Program-made: the position numbers and the translations under genes
Assembly (NCBI RefSeq): GCF_024519155.1
Contig: NZ_JANIFJ010000001.1
Span: 434,001-498,000, forward strand
Source of the DNA: Mangrovibrevibacter kandeliae
Lineage (GTDB): Bacteria > Pseudomonadota > Alphaproteobacteria > Rhizobiales > Rhizobiaceae
Direction: 5' to 3'
DNA length: 64,000 nucleotides
Shown: piece after piece, positions 29,457 to 38,965 of the stretch
Layout: every line of letters starts with the position of its first letter
Numbering within the stretch: the stretch's first letter is position 1
Notes under the pieces: generated by a model
Database searches by the model: none
What the model was told of the DNA's origin: nothing
What the model saw: only the letters and a program-made list of their open reading frames with translations

Positions 29457-31475
29457 TCACCAGACGGCGCGGGAGGCCAGGGGCATCGCCGCCTCGTCCG
29501 GTGCGACAGCCGTCGGAACGGGGCCCGCGGCATGGTGGTCGCGCGCTCCGGCAAGGTAGCCTGCGATCTCGTTCGACGGCATCGGTCGGGCGAAGAGATA
29601 GCCCTGCACGGCCCGGCAGCCGAGGGCGCGGAGCATCAGGAGCTGCTCCGGGCTCTCGACGCCCTCCACCACGCAGTTCAGCGCGAGGTTTCGGCAGAGA
29701 TCGACGATCGTCTTGACGACGTCGCGGCTGGTGCCGTGCTGGGCGAGGCCGATGACGAAGCTGCGGTCGATCTTCAGCTTCTGCAGCGGCAGGCGGTGGA
29801 CGTAGCTGAGACTCGACTGGCCAGTGCCGAAGTCGTCGAGCGCGAGCCCGACGCCGAGCTCCTTCAGCCGGCGCAACGAGCGTGTGGCCTGCTCGAAGTC
29901 GCGCATGACCGCGGTTTCGGTGATCTCCAGGTCGATCCGCGCGGGCGGGAAGCCGCCCTCCTGGATGATGGCGATGAGCGTGCTCACCTGGTCGTCCGAC
30001 GCCAGATCCATCGTGGAGAGGTTGAACGAGAGGTGGATCGGCTCCGGCCATTGCTGCGCAGTCGCCAGAGCCTGCTTCAACAGCATCGGCGTCAGCTGGG
30101 TGACGAGCCCGGAGCGCTCGGCCACGGGAATGAAGTCGGCCGGCGACACCCGCCCCAGCGTCGGGCTCGTCCATCGTGCGAGCGCCTCGAAGCTGATGGT
30201 GTTGCCGGTTTCGGTGTCGACGATCGGCTGGAAGGCGAGTTCGAGCTCGCGCTCGAGATCGGCGTGGCGCAGGGCCTGCTCGATGCGGCTCGACTGGCGG
30301 ATCTTGTTCTCGTGCTCCTGCGAGAAGATCGCCGGTGCGCCGCGGCCGTTTTCCTTGGCAAAGTAGAGGGCGTAGTCGGCCCGCTCGTAGAGAAGCTCGG
30401 CGGTCGGCGCGGCTTCGGGAAAGGTCGCGAGCCCGAGCGATCCGGACACACGGGCGGCAAAGCCGGGCATCACATAGGGCTCGCGCAGGGAGTCGCAGAG
30501 CGAGGCCCCCAGCGCGGCGAGGTCGGCGTCGCAGATGTCGCGCTCGATCACGATGCCGTACTCGTCGCCGCCGAGGCGGGCGACGAAGATGCCGTCTCCG
30601 CCGGCGCCGCTCAGCCGTCGTCCGGTTTCCACCAGGACGCGGTCACCCGCAACGTGGCCATAGGCGTCGTTCACCGGCTTGAAGCCGTCGAGGTCGAACA
30701 CGCCGACCGCGAAGCGGGTGCCGGACGCCTGCGCCCTGGCGGTGACCTTTTCGAGATGGGCGAAGAAGTGGCGACGATTCGGCAGGCCGGTCAGGCCATC
30801 CAGGTTGGCGAGGCGGAAATTCTCTCCGCTGAGGCGCTCGGTTTCGGCCTGCCGCGCCTCGAGCGTCAGGCGGGAGGAAACGAGGGCCTGGAAATCGCGA
30901 AACTGCTGGAGGACGACGTAGACGATCGCCACCGCGACGAGGAGCGTGTTCACCGAGATGGCGATGAAGACCGGATTGCCGGTGCTGGCGAAGAAGATGG
31001 CCATCGGCAGCACCGACACCACGGTCAGGATCAGCGCCGCCTCGCGGTGATGCATCAGACAGAAGATGCATCCGATGATGGTGATCGCCATGTAGAAGGC
31101 GACGTGCGCCTGGGCGTAGGCGTTCCCGTAGGGATAGAGGCTGAGCGCCCAGCCGGTGAAGCCGACGCCGAAGACGACGGCGAGAGGCATCGTGCGTTGC
31201 AGCAGCCGCACCGCTTCGGCATCGCCGTCCGGCTGGTTGCGGCGGCGGTGCCAGCCGAACAGGCGAAAGAGACACAGCGCACACAAAACCGACGGAAAGA
31301 TCAGCGTCAGCGCGATCGGCGCCGTGTTGAAGTGCGTGACGGCGACGCCGAGCGTGCTGGCGACGAGAATGAAGTACATCAGCGGCACTTGCCGCGTGAA
31401 CGCGACTGCCTGCGCCTTCAGCAGTTCCGGTCGATGTTCCGGCAGGACGGTCGTCATTTGAAGTCCGTGTCGCAT
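29457..31475 (-). CDS. Membrane GGDEF-EAL protein (c-di-GMP turnover)
   Basis: A 672-residue protein with an N-terminal membrane region of about six helices (residues 30-200), a GGDEF domain near 300 reading GGDEY, and an EAL domain with EAL near 427 and DDFGTGQSS. GGDEY is a tolerated variant in some active cyclases but may lower activity; no RxxD inhibitory site is seen. The EAL part looks intact, so net phosphodiesterase activity is plausible. There is no PAS domain, unlike the protein at 3161. ATG 31475 is used; ATG 31457 is in frame. Confidence 0.9.
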   Translation of the reverse strand: MRHGLQMTTVLPEHRPELLKAQAVAFTRQVPLMYFILVASTLGVAVTHFNTAPIALTLIFPSVLCALCLFRLFGWHRRRNQPDGDAEAVRLLQRTMPLAVVFGVGFTGWALSLYPYGNAYAQAHVAFYMAITIIGCIFCLMHHREAALILTVVSVLPMAIFFASTGNPVFIAISVNTLLVAVAIVYVVLQQFRDFQALVSSRLTLEARQAETERLSGENFRLANLDGLTGLPNRRHFFAHLEKVTARAQASGTRFAVGVFDLDGFKPVNDAYGHVAGDRVLVETGRRLSGAGGDGIFVARLGGDEYGIVIERDICDADLAALGASLCDSLREPYVMPGFAARVSGSLGLATFPEAAPTAELLYERADYALYFAKENGRGAPAIFSQEHENKIRQSSRIEQALRHADLERELELAFQPIVDTETGNTISFEALARWTSPTLGRVSPADFIPVAERSGLVTQLTPMLLKQALATAQQWPEPIHLSFNLSTMDLASDDQVSTLIAIIQEGGFPPARIDLEITETAVMRDFEQATRSLRRLKELGVGLALDDFGTGQSSLSYVHRLPLQKLKIDRSFVIGLAQHGTSRDVVKTIVDLCRNLALNCVVEGVESPEQLLMLRALGCRAVQGYLFARPMPSNEIAGYLAGARDHHAAGPVPTAVAPDEAAMPLASRAVW

Positions 31476-31627
31476 CGTGTGCCCGATAGGCTCAGTGATG
31501 GGCCTTCGACAGCTTCGGAATTGTTAAGACGCACGCACATCGTGCGTGGGAGTGAACGAAGCGTGTGCGGCTTGGCAGGTCTGGCGCCCCCATTTAAGAA
31601 GCCTCGACCAGACAATCGGAGCCTGCC

Positions 31628-31879
31628 ATGCATGACGATCTGCCGGATCGACTGTCGACCGACCCGACCAGCCCCTTCCACGACGCGGAGCTGCTGGAGC
31701 GGGGCATCGGCATCCGCTTCAAGGGTGTCGAGAAGACCAACGTCGAGGAGTACTGCGTCAGCGAGGGCTGGATCCGCGTCGCGGCGGGCAAGACGCTCGA
31801 CCGCAAGGGCCGACCCTTGACGCTGAAGCTGAAGGGCCCGGTGGAGCCGTTTCTGAAGGACGATGCTCCCGAGGCCTGA
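31628..31879 (+). CDS. DUF3297 family protein
   Basis: An 83-residue protein matching the DUF3297 family, which is widespread in proteobacteria and sometimes mis-annotated as glutathione peroxidase. The conserved stretches LPDRLSTDPTSPFHD, GIGIRFKG and EEYCVSEGWIRVAAGK are visible. ATG 31628 has GGAG about seven bases upstream. Function is unknown. It is divergent from the GGDEF-EAL gene. Confidence 0.85.
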   Translation: MHDDLPDRLSTDPTSPFHDAELLERGIGIRFKGVEKTNVEEYCVSEGWIRVAAGKTLDRKGRPLTLKLKGPVEPFLKDDAPEA

Positions 31880-31981
31880 GCGGCGCGGCGACAGACCGTG
31901 CTGGGCCGACGACACACGGTCGCCGTCCAGCCGGCGGCGAATTTGACGCCGCGCGGCGCCGGTCCAGCGCCGCCATGGCCT

Positions 31982-32968
31982 TCAGGCTGGAAGACCGCCA
32001 CGGTCGTGCGGCTGCTCGAGGTCCTGCTCCGGGCCGAGCGGCACGATGCCGGTCGGGTTGATCATCCGGTGGCTCTGGTAATAGTGGCCCTTGATATGCC
32101 GGAAGTTCACGGTCTCCGCGACGCCCGGCGTCTGGTAGAGCTCCAGCATGTAATTGAAGAGGTTGGGGTAGTCGGCGATCCGCCGGCGGTTGCACTTGAA
32201 GTGGCCGACATAGACGGCGTCGAAGCGGATCAGCGTGGTGAAGAGGCGCCAGTCCGCCTCGGTGGGTGCTGTGCCGGGAACGAGCCAGCGCTGACGCGAC
32301 AGCCGGTCTTCCAACTCGTCCAGCATGGCGAAGAGCGCTTCGAAGGGCGCTTCATAGGCCTCTTGCGTCGTGGCGAAACCGCATTTGTAGACGCCGTTGT
32401 TCACCGCGTCGTAGATGCGCGCGTTGATCGCATCGATCGCCTCGCGCTGCGGCTCAGGATAGAGATCGACGGCCGGATCGCCCCACGCGTCGAACGCCGT
32501 GTTGAAGATCCGGATGATTTCGGCGGACTCGTTGTTGACGATCGTGCCTTCCGCCTTGTCCCAGAGAACGGGCACGGTGACGCGGCCGGTGAAGTGCGGA
32601 TCGGCTCTGAGATAGACCTCGTAGAGGCGCTCGGCACCGAGGAGCGGGTCAGGCGTCGCTCCCTCGCGGTCGGAGAAGATCCAGCCTTCGTCGCCCATCA
32701 GGTAGTCGACGACCGTCACTGGGATGACGGCGTCCAGCGCCTTCAGCTTGCGCGCGATCAGCGTGCGATGCGCCCAGGGGCAGGCGAGCGACACGTAGAG
32801 GTGAAAGCGGTCCGGGCTCGCCGCGACGGCCTCCTGCCCCTCGGGCCCGGGCGAGCCGTCCGCCGTGATCCAACGCCGGAAGGCGGTCGTCGTCCGCTTG
32901 AAGCTGCCGCCGGTCGACTTGGTGTCGTACCATTGGTCCTGCCACTTGCCATCGACCAGAAGTCCCAT
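31982..32968 (-). CDS. Glutathionyl-hydroquinone reductase
   Basis: A 328-residue member of the Xi-class GST/YqjG (ECM4) family, which reduces glutathionyl-hydroquinones using a catalytic cysteine. The motif ACPWAHRTLIAR (about residues 64-75) supplies it, and the N-terminal GLLVDGKWQDQWYDT and C-terminal HIKGHYYQSH are typical. ATG 32968 gives the usual family start; the longer open frame upstream would add 35 unlikely residues. It probably protects against quinones. Confidence 0.9.
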   Translation of the reverse strand: MGLLVDGKWQDQWYDTKSTGGSFKRTTTAFRRWITADGSPGPEGQEAVAASPDRFHLYVSLACPWAHRTLIARKLKALDAVIPVTVVDYLMGDEGWIFSDREGATPDPLLGAERLYEVYLRADPHFTGRVTVPVLWDKAEGTIVNNESAEIIRIFNTAFDAWGDPAVDLYPEPQREAIDAINARIYDAVNNGVYKCGFATTQEAYEAPFEALFAMLDELEDRLSRQRWLVPGTAPTEADWRLFTTLIRFDAVYVGHFKCNRRRIADYPNLFNYMLELYQTPGVAETVNFRHIKGHYYQSHRMINPTGIVPLGPEQDLEQPHDRGGLPA

Positions 32969-33269
32969 CGCCGCCGCCTTTCCGTTCCGGAGTGCCCACA
33001 ACATCGTATGCCACCGCCGCCGTTCCAGCCTCGGGAACTGCGAACGCTGCGTCAACGAGGGGCGCGCGTCCAATCACCCAACCGGAGCGGATGGACGGCA
33101 CAGCCTCGCAATGCTATGGGCACAGCGATCATCTGCGACGAGATTGGGAGGCGCGCGATGTCCGACGACCGACGACGACCGCGGCGCTTCGCGACCACCC
33201 TGTCATCCACTGCCGTCGCCGGCTGATCTTTACGGGGATCTGCGGCGGCCCGCCGCTTCGGATCCACCC
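32969..33269. other. Intergenic stretch with no feature seen
   Basis: This gap of about 300 bases lies between the divergent hydroquinone-reductase and GNAT genes. It holds no convincing coding frame, hairpin with U-run or operator. It must include both promoters, but I cannot point to clear -35/-10 elements. Confidence 0.5.
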
Positions 33270-33785
33270 ATGTTTCTCCTGTCCGACGTCCGCTTCCTGC
33301 CGGAGGCGCCCGAACATTCTGCCGCGATCGAGGCGATCGCCGACGAGGCCTTCGGGCCGGGGCGCTTCGCCCGCGCGGCCGAGCGCGTGCGTGAGATGGC
33401 GCCGCACGCGGCTGCATTGTCCTTCGTCGCCCTGTTCGAGGGCACCGTGATCGGTTCGGTGCGGCTGACGCCGGTCGCGATCGGCAACGTTCCCGCGCTG
33501 ATGCTGGGACCGCTCGCGGTACGCCCCTCCTTCAAGAACCGGGGCGCGGGGAAGGCGCTGATGCGGCTCGCAGAGCGGGCGGCACGCGCTGCGGGCGAGC
33601 GGCTGATCTTCCTCGTCGGCGATCCCCCGTACTACGAGCCGCTCGGCTATCGCCCGGTGCCGCCTGGAACGATCGTGATGCCGGGTCCGGTGGATCAGCG
33701 GCGCGTGCTGGTGCTGCCGCTGGTCGAGGGTGCAGAGGCAGAACTTGCAGGCGCGGTGCAACCGCGACGGCAGGTTTCGGCGTAA
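33270..33785 (+). CDS. GNAT-family N-acetyltransferase
   Basis: A 171-residue acetyl-CoA-dependent acyltransferase of the YhbS-like GNAT group. The acetyl-CoA site is LGPLAVRPSFKNRGAGKALM (about residues 78-97; R-x-x-G-A-G-K), with GDPPYYEPLGYRPV downstream. ATG 33270 gives the standard start; a longer upstream frame is discounted. The stop codon overlaps the A-run of a terminator serving the opposite-strand operon. The acceptor is unknown. Confidence 0.87.
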   Translation: MFLLSDVRFLPEAPEHSAAIEAIADEAFGPGRFARAAERVREMAPHAAALSFVALFEGTVIGSVRLTPVAIGNVPALMLGPLAVRPSFKNRGAGKALMRLAERAARAAGERLIFLVGDPPYYEPLGYRPVPPGTIVMPGPVDQRRVLVLPLVEGAEAELAGAVQPRRQVSA

Positions 33786-33821
33786 AAACGGCGCCGCGCG
33801 TCCAAGGGACGGGCGGCGCCG
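33784..33821 (-). terminator. Intrinsic terminator of the MoxR/DUF58 operon
   Basis: Reading the minus strand, a long stem (33813-33821 with 33789-33797, then 33807-33811 with 33799-33803, one G-G mismatch, three-base loop) is followed by five Us from 33788 to 33784. It lies about 220 bases past the last gene of the minus-strand operon, and its U-run overlaps the stop codon of the GNAT gene on the other strand. Confidence 0.75.
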
Positions 33822-33830
33822 CAGTTGCGA

Positions 33831-33849
33831 CCCTTCCGAAACGGAAGGG
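33831..33849. repeat. Perfect 8-bp hairpin next to the terminator
   Basis: CCCTTCCG (33831-33838) and CGGAAGGG (33842-33849) flank AAA. It has no T-run and sits ten bases from the strong terminator, possibly a second 3'-end structure. Confidence 0.4.
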
Positions 33850-34037
33850 ACACGGGGAACATCTTCATCCTTGGGCGACTATTCGTTGCCAAACCAATAA
33901 CGCGACCATATCATCACGCTCTGATCTCTTCGACTCGAAAGCCCTGCTGCGATTCTGCCGTAGCGGAGACGCGGCTCGGCGACGCACTCAGCGCTCTCTG
34001 CTTCAGCAGATCGATCCGGAGCACAGTCGAGGACGGG

Positions 34038-36116
34038 TCAGCGACCTTCGCGCCACCAGGTCGCCGACAGGGCCAGAAGCAGAAGCGCCAAGCCCAGGAA
34101 GCCGGCAAAGAGCGGGGTGCGGTCGACGCCGCGCAGCACCGTTTCGTCAGTGGTCTTCAGGCCGATCCAGTCGCGTCCATCCGCGTCCGCGCGCCCGTTG
34201 ACCGGCACGATCCGGGGCACGGTGATGTCGCCCTCCGCTCCGGCGAGACGGCGCACCGAGCCGCGCGAGGCCTCGGCGACGGGCCGCAGCTTCTCGGTGG
34301 TCGAGACGGCCTCACGGAACTCGCGCGGGTTGACCGGCCCCACATTGGCCAGCGCCCTCAGATCACCGTTCGCGGCCTGGAACAGGCCGAGCTCCTCGGT
34401 CTTCAGAACGCCTTCCCACCGGCCGGGCACCGTCTGCTTCAACGGCAGCTGCACCGCCGAGCCGGAGGGTGTGATCACCGTCGCCGGTCCCGGGTCGTCG
34501 CCGACGGTCTGGCGGGTGATCACGAGGTCGGAGCCGCGAGCCTCGGCATCCAGCGCCTCTTCCTCGAGCTCCGGCTCCTTCATCAGCCAGTGCGCCAGGC
34601 GCCGGAACAGCGCGACGTGCGGGCCGCCGCCCTCGAAGCCGCGCGACCAGAGCCAGCCCTGGTCGGAGAGGAGCAGCGCCACGCGGCCTTCACCGGCGCG
34701 GTTGAGCACCAGGAGCGGCTTGCCGTCCGGGCCGGTCATCACCGTCTCGCCGCGCGGCGTGCCGACATCGATCGAGCGGAACCACTGGCTCCATTGCGGC
34801 GGCTCGGTTTCCGATCCCGGCAGGTCGCGTGTCACCGGGTGCTTGCGGCCGAGTTCGGAGATTTCCGGGCGGAATGGCGTCTCTTCGACCTGGCCGGTCG
34901 GCATCGCCGGCAGAATCGAAGCGAGCGGCGTCGTCGCGACCGAATCGTTGCCGGCGTATTCCGGTCCGGAGGCGATGAGGATGGCGCCGCCCTTCTCGAC
35001 GTATTGCGCCATGTAGTCGAAGTAGAGCGTCGGCAGCACGCCACGCCGCTGATAGCGGTCGAAGATGATGAGGTCGAAATCGTCGATCTTCTCGACGAAC
35101 AGCTCGCGCGTCGGGAAGGCGATGAGCGACAGCTCGTCGATCGGCGTGCCGTCCTGCTTTTCCGGCGGTCGCAGGATGGTGAAGTGGACGAGGTCCACGG
35201 CCGCATCGGATTTCAGGAGGTTGCGCCAGGTGCGCTCGCCGGCGTGCGGCTCGCCGGAGACGAGGAGCACGCGCAGGTTCTCGCGGATGCCGTCGACCAC
35301 CGCGATCGCCCGGTTGTTGACGACAGTGATTTCCTTCGGGTCCTGCGCGACCGACAGCTCGAGGATGTTCTTGCCGGCGCGCGGCAGCTGGAAGGTCACC
35401 GTGCCGGTGCCGCCGATCTCGGCCCGCTGCCGGGTGACGAGGTCGCCGTTCAGGAAGACGCGCACGTCGACCGGCGCGCCGGTGCCCTTTCCGTCCTCCA
35501 GAACGCGGTAGCTCAGCTGCTGGTCCTGGTCGACGAGCCCGAAGCGCGGGGCGCTGGTGATCTCGATGCGCCGGTCGAACTCGTCGGGTCGGCCGGTGAC
35601 GAGCGCATGCACCGGCGCGTCGAAGCCGAGGCTCTGAGCATCGGCGGGAATGTCGTGGACCTCACCGTCGGTGACGAAGATCGCCCCGCCGACGCGGGCC
35701 GGCGAGACGTCCTTCAGCGCGGTGGACAAGGCGCCGAACAGAGCGGTCGTGGCATCGCTGTCGGGACTGACTGTCGGCGTGGTCTCGACCGTGCGGACCT
35801 CGAACTGCGGGAAGCGGGCGAGGCTCTCCTTCAGCTGCGCCTCGGCCGCGGCGGCCTGCGCCTTGCGCTCGCCGATCGACTGGCTCTGGCTGCCGTCGAC
35901 GACGAGGGCGACGACGCTCTTCAAGGGGTCGCGCTCCTCGCGCAGCACCACCGGATTGATCAGTGCCAGGAGGAGGGCGGCGATCGCCACCACGCGCAGC
36001 GCAGCGCCGCGGGTGCCGGAAAGCAGCAGGAGCGCGGCGAGGATGACCGCGGGCGCCGCGACGAGCGCCAGCACCGGCCAGGAGAAGAAGGGGGCGACGT
36101 CGAGCGACCAGCTCAT
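34038..36116 (-). CDS. Membrane protein with GATase/VWA-like ectodomain
   Basis: A 692-residue membrane protein, the last gene of the MoxR operon. Two N-terminal helices (about residues 12-60) and one C-terminal helix (about 665-685, LFAGFLGLALLLLALSATWW) flank a large extracytoplasmic region with a von-Willebrand-like start (SVVALVVDGSQSQS) and a glutamine-amidotransferase-like core (LLVSGEPHAGERTWRNLL, ILIASGPEYAG). Members of this operon are common in Hyphomicrobiales, but their function is not established. It overlaps the upstream gene by four bases. Confidence 0.8.
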   Translation of the reverse strand: MSWSLDVAPFFSWPVLALVAAPAVILAALLLLSGTRGAALRVVAIAALLLALINPVVLREERDPLKSVVALVVDGSQSQSIGERKAQAAAAEAQLKESLARFPQFEVRTVETTPTVSPDSDATTALFGALSTALKDVSPARVGGAIFVTDGEVHDIPADAQSLGFDAPVHALVTGRPDEFDRRIEITSAPRFGLVDQDQQLSYRVLEDGKGTGAPVDVRVFLNGDLVTRQRAEIGGTGTVTFQLPRAGKNILELSVAQDPKEITVVNNRAIAVVDGIRENLRVLLVSGEPHAGERTWRNLLKSDAAVDLVHFTILRPPEKQDGTPIDELSLIAFPTRELFVEKIDDFDLIIFDRYQRRGVLPTLYFDYMAQYVEKGGAILIASGPEYAGNDSVATTPLASILPAMPTGQVEETPFRPEISELGRKHPVTRDLPGSETEPPQWSQWFRSIDVGTPRGETVMTGPDGKPLLVLNRAGEGRVALLLSDQGWLWSRGFEGGGPHVALFRRLAHWLMKEPELEEEALDAEARGSDLVITRQTVGDDPGPATVITPSGSAVQLPLKQTVPGRWEGVLKTEELGLFQAANGDLRALANVGPVNPREFREAVSTTEKLRPVAEASRGSVRRLAGAEGDITVPRIVPVNGRADADGRDWIGLKTTDETVLRGVDRTPLFAGFLGLALLLLALSATWWREGR

Positions 36117-38965
36117 TGGCCGAGCCTCTCCAGGAGGGCCGGGACGTGCACCTGGTCGGCCTTGTAGTTGCCGGTGAGGACGTACATCACGATGTTCACC
36201 CCGGCCCGGTACGCATGCTCGCGCTGCGCCGGATCGGAGCTGTCGGTGGGATAGACGAACATTCCGCCGGCATCGACCGCCCAGGCCCCGGCGAAGTCGT
36301 TCGAGGTGATCAGGATCGAGGAGACGCCATCGCCGGCCCGGGCCGGCCGGTCGGCCGACTGGCCCTCGCGCGGGAGGGCCTCGACCCACAGGTCGGAGCC
36401 GGTGTGGCGGCCGGGGAAGTCCTTCATGATGTAGAAGGCCTTGGTGAGGACGTGGTCCGGCGGCACCGGCTCCAGCGGCGGTATGTCGAGATCGGCGAGG
36501 ATGTCGCGCAGCCGGCGCTGACCGGGAGACACCGACCCGGTGCCGAGGCCCGACAGCGGATCGCCGTCATGGACGTCGAACAGGACCGTGCCGCCTTCCT
36601 TCATGTAGGCGTCGACCCGGCTGATCGCGTCGTCGCTCGGCATCGGGTCGGCTGCGTCGACCGGCCAGTAGAGCAGCGGGAAGTAGGCGAGTTCGTCATG
36701 GGCGATGTCGACGCCGAGCGGCTCGCCCGGCTCGAGCGCCGTCTTCAGCGCCAGGAACTGCGAGAGCCCGTCGAGGCCACGCCGCGAATTCTCGTCCGTC
36801 GCCGCGTCGCCGGTCTCGACATAGGCGAGGCGGGTGGTGTCCGTCGCCTCGATCGCGCGCTGGAGATCGACGGGATCCTGCGGCGGTGTCGGTGCCTGCG
36901 CGCGGGCAGGCATTGCCATGAGTAGCGGCAAGGCGAGCGCCAGGAGCAGGGCGGGAAGCGCGGTCGCCGCCGGTCGCAGCCGCCGGCGGAGCTGGCGCAG
37001 GCCGCCGTTCAGCCAGAGCATCGCGAGCGCGTCGAGGGCAAAGAGCAGGAGCGCAGCTGCGAACAGCCAGGGCGAAAGATCGAGGATGTCGCTCCGCCCA
37101 TAGCCGAGTGCCGTGACGGGTGCCCCGAGATCCAGCGCCGGCAGCGGGCGCAGCACCGTCTTCGCGTCGAGAAGGTTGAGGGCGGCGTAGCCGTCTTCGG
37201 TGCCGTAGAGCCCCGGGGGATTGGCGAGCGCGATCGGCGGCGTCCGGCCGGCGGCCACGGCCAGCGGCTGAACCTCGGGACCTGGTACGGTCAGCCGACC
37301 GAGACCATCGAGCACGCGGTAGGGCGGCAGGCTCTCGACGTTGGCTGCCGTGGCGCCGCTTTCCACCGCGCTTCCGACTGCGGCCCGCGACAGCGACACG
37401 ATGCGCCGCAGCATGTCGACGAAGGCGCCGGAGATCGGCAGGTTCGACCAGGTCGCCTCGGCGGTAACGTGGAACAGGACGATCGTGCCGGCGCCGAGGC
37501 GCCCGGCGGTGACGAGCGGCGTGCCGTCGGCGAGGCTCGCCCAGGTCTTCTCCGGAAGATCCGAGGACGGCTCGGCGAGGATCTGCCGCGAGACGGTGAT
37601 GTCGTCCGGCATGGCGATGCCGGCGAACGGGCTGGTCGCCGCGATCGGGGCGACCGCCTGCGGGGTCGACCAGGACATCGCGCCGCCGAGCTGGCGCTCG
37701 CCGCTGCGCAGGCGCACCGGAACAAGCCGGTCCTCGCCGGTGGTCGCGGCTAGGCGCGGGCCGGCAAAGCGCACGAGGAAGCCCCCTTGCTCGACGAAGG
37801 CCTGCAGCGCCTGTTCGGCCGCAGGCGGCACCACGCCGATGTCGGCCATCACGATCACCGACGGCTTCTGCTTGATGAGGTTCGGGATCGCCGTCGCGAG
37901 ATCCCGGTTCTCGGCCCGCACCAGATCGGCAAAGGGTTGCAGCGCACGCGTGATGTAATAGAGCGGCGACAGCAGCGGCTGGGCGAGGTCGGCCGCCTCG
38001 CCGGAGATCAGGCCGACGCGGCGTCGGCGGAAGCTGTCGTCGACGAGACGCACCGCCGCGGCGCTCTCGCCGCCCTCGACCTCCAGCCGCGCGATGTCGT
38101 TGCGCAACTCGACCGGGATGGGAAACGCCGCCTCGGCGGTCGACGATCCCGCAGCGAACTCCAGCGCGGCGCGCCCGATCTCCCGGCTCTGCGGGTCGAG
38201 CGCGCGCAGCTCATAGGAGTCGGGGCCGGCGACGCCTTCTGGCCGCACGGCGCGCACCGCCAGCGACTCGGTGGAATTGTCGGCGCCGGTGAGGCCGACG
38301 ACGCGGTCGACACCGGGGCGGTAGAGAAGGGCCTGCTGGGGCCGCAGGGCCGACAGGCGGTCGAACGCCGCGCCGTCGCCGTCGTCGAGACCGTCGGTGA
38401 GGAGCGCGAGGCTGGGTGTCGTGCCCGAAAGAGCCGTCGAGAGGCGCGCCACGGCGGCGTCGCGGTCCGGCGGGACGGGACGGGGCCGGGCGGCTGCGAG
38501 GTGCTCGAGTGCCGTGTTCGCCTCCACCGGCGTCGCGTCGTCGCCGGCACCCTCGGCCGTGAAGGCGAGCGCGACAGGGCGGCCGGCATCGCCGGCCTCG
38601 CGGATCAGTGTTTCGGCGGTGGCGCGGCGGGTGTCCCAGTCGCGACCGCTGGCCCAGCCATTGTCGACGAGGATCCCGAGCGGCCCGTCGCCCGACAGAA
38701 GGGTCTGACGCGGATTCAGGACGGGCGCAGCGAGCGCAAGGATGACCAGCGCCGCGAGGAGCAGGCGCAGCAGCGTCAGCCACCAGGGGCTCTTCGACGG
38801 GGTCTCCTCGGGCTTGATCACGCGCTGCAGGATGCGCAGCGGCGGGAAGGCTTCGGTCTGCGGCCGCGGCGGCGTCAGGCGGAGGAGCCACCAGATCGCC
38901 GGCAGCGACAACAGGCCGAGAAGCACCAGCGGGGTGCCGAAAGAGAGTGCGAGGCCGCCGATCAT
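36113..38965 (-). CDS. BatA/DUF4159 membrane protein
   Basis: A 950-residue protein with an N-terminal BatA/aerotolerance-type domain (two helices around residues 5-75), a von-Willebrand-type stretch starting LGILVDNGWASGRDW, a middle helix pair (about 640-690) and a C-terminal DUF4159 domain (about 720-950, LFDVHDGDPLSGLG and ITSNDFAGAW). It likely spans the inner membrane several times, with domains on both faces. ATG 38965 overlaps the DUF58 gene stop. Role in MoxR-driven assembly or envelope maintenance is inference. Confidence 0.83.
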   Translation of the reverse strand: MIGGLALSFGTPLVLLGLLSLPAIWWLLRLTPPRPQTEAFPPLRILQRVIKPEETPSKSPWWLTLLRLLLAALVILALAAPVLNPRQTLLSGDGPLGILVDNGWASGRDWDTRRATAETLIREAGDAGRPVALAFTAEGAGDDATPVEANTALEHLAAARPRPVPPDRDAAVARLSTALSGTTPSLALLTDGLDDGDGAAFDRLSALRPQQALLYRPGVDRVVGLTGADNSTESLAVRAVRPEGVAGPDSYELRALDPQSREIGRAALEFAAGSSTAEAAFPIPVELRNDIARLEVEGGESAAAVRLVDDSFRRRRVGLISGEAADLAQPLLSPLYYITRALQPFADLVRAENRDLATAIPNLIKQKPSVIVMADIGVVPPAAEQALQAFVEQGGFLVRFAGPRLAATTGEDRLVPVRLRSGERQLGGAMSWSTPQAVAPIAATSPFAGIAMPDDITVSRQILAEPSSDLPEKTWASLADGTPLVTAGRLGAGTIVLFHVTAEATWSNLPISGAFVDMLRRIVSLSRAAVGSAVESGATAANVESLPPYRVLDGLGRLTVPGPEVQPLAVAAGRTPPIALANPPGLYGTEDGYAALNLLDAKTVLRPLPALDLGAPVTALGYGRSDILDLSPWLFAAALLLFALDALAMLWLNGGLRQLRRRLRPAATALPALLLALALPLLMAMPARAQAPTPPQDPVDLQRAIEATDTTRLAYVETGDAATDENSRRGLDGLSQFLALKTALEPGEPLGVDIAHDELAYFPLLYWPVDAADPMPSDDAISRVDAYMKEGGTVLFDVHDGDPLSGLGTGSVSPGQRRLRDILADLDIPPLEPVPPDHVLTKAFYIMKDFPGRHTGSDLWVEALPREGQSADRPARAGDGVSSILITSNDFAGAWAVDAGGMFVYPTDSSDPAQREHAYRAGVNIVMYVLTGNYKADQVHVPALLERLGQ

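Noticed and set aside
33850-33890. ECF general-stress (EcfG-type) promoter GGAAC...CGTT
   Set aside because: The spacing between GGAAC and CGTT is about 23 bases rather than 16-17.
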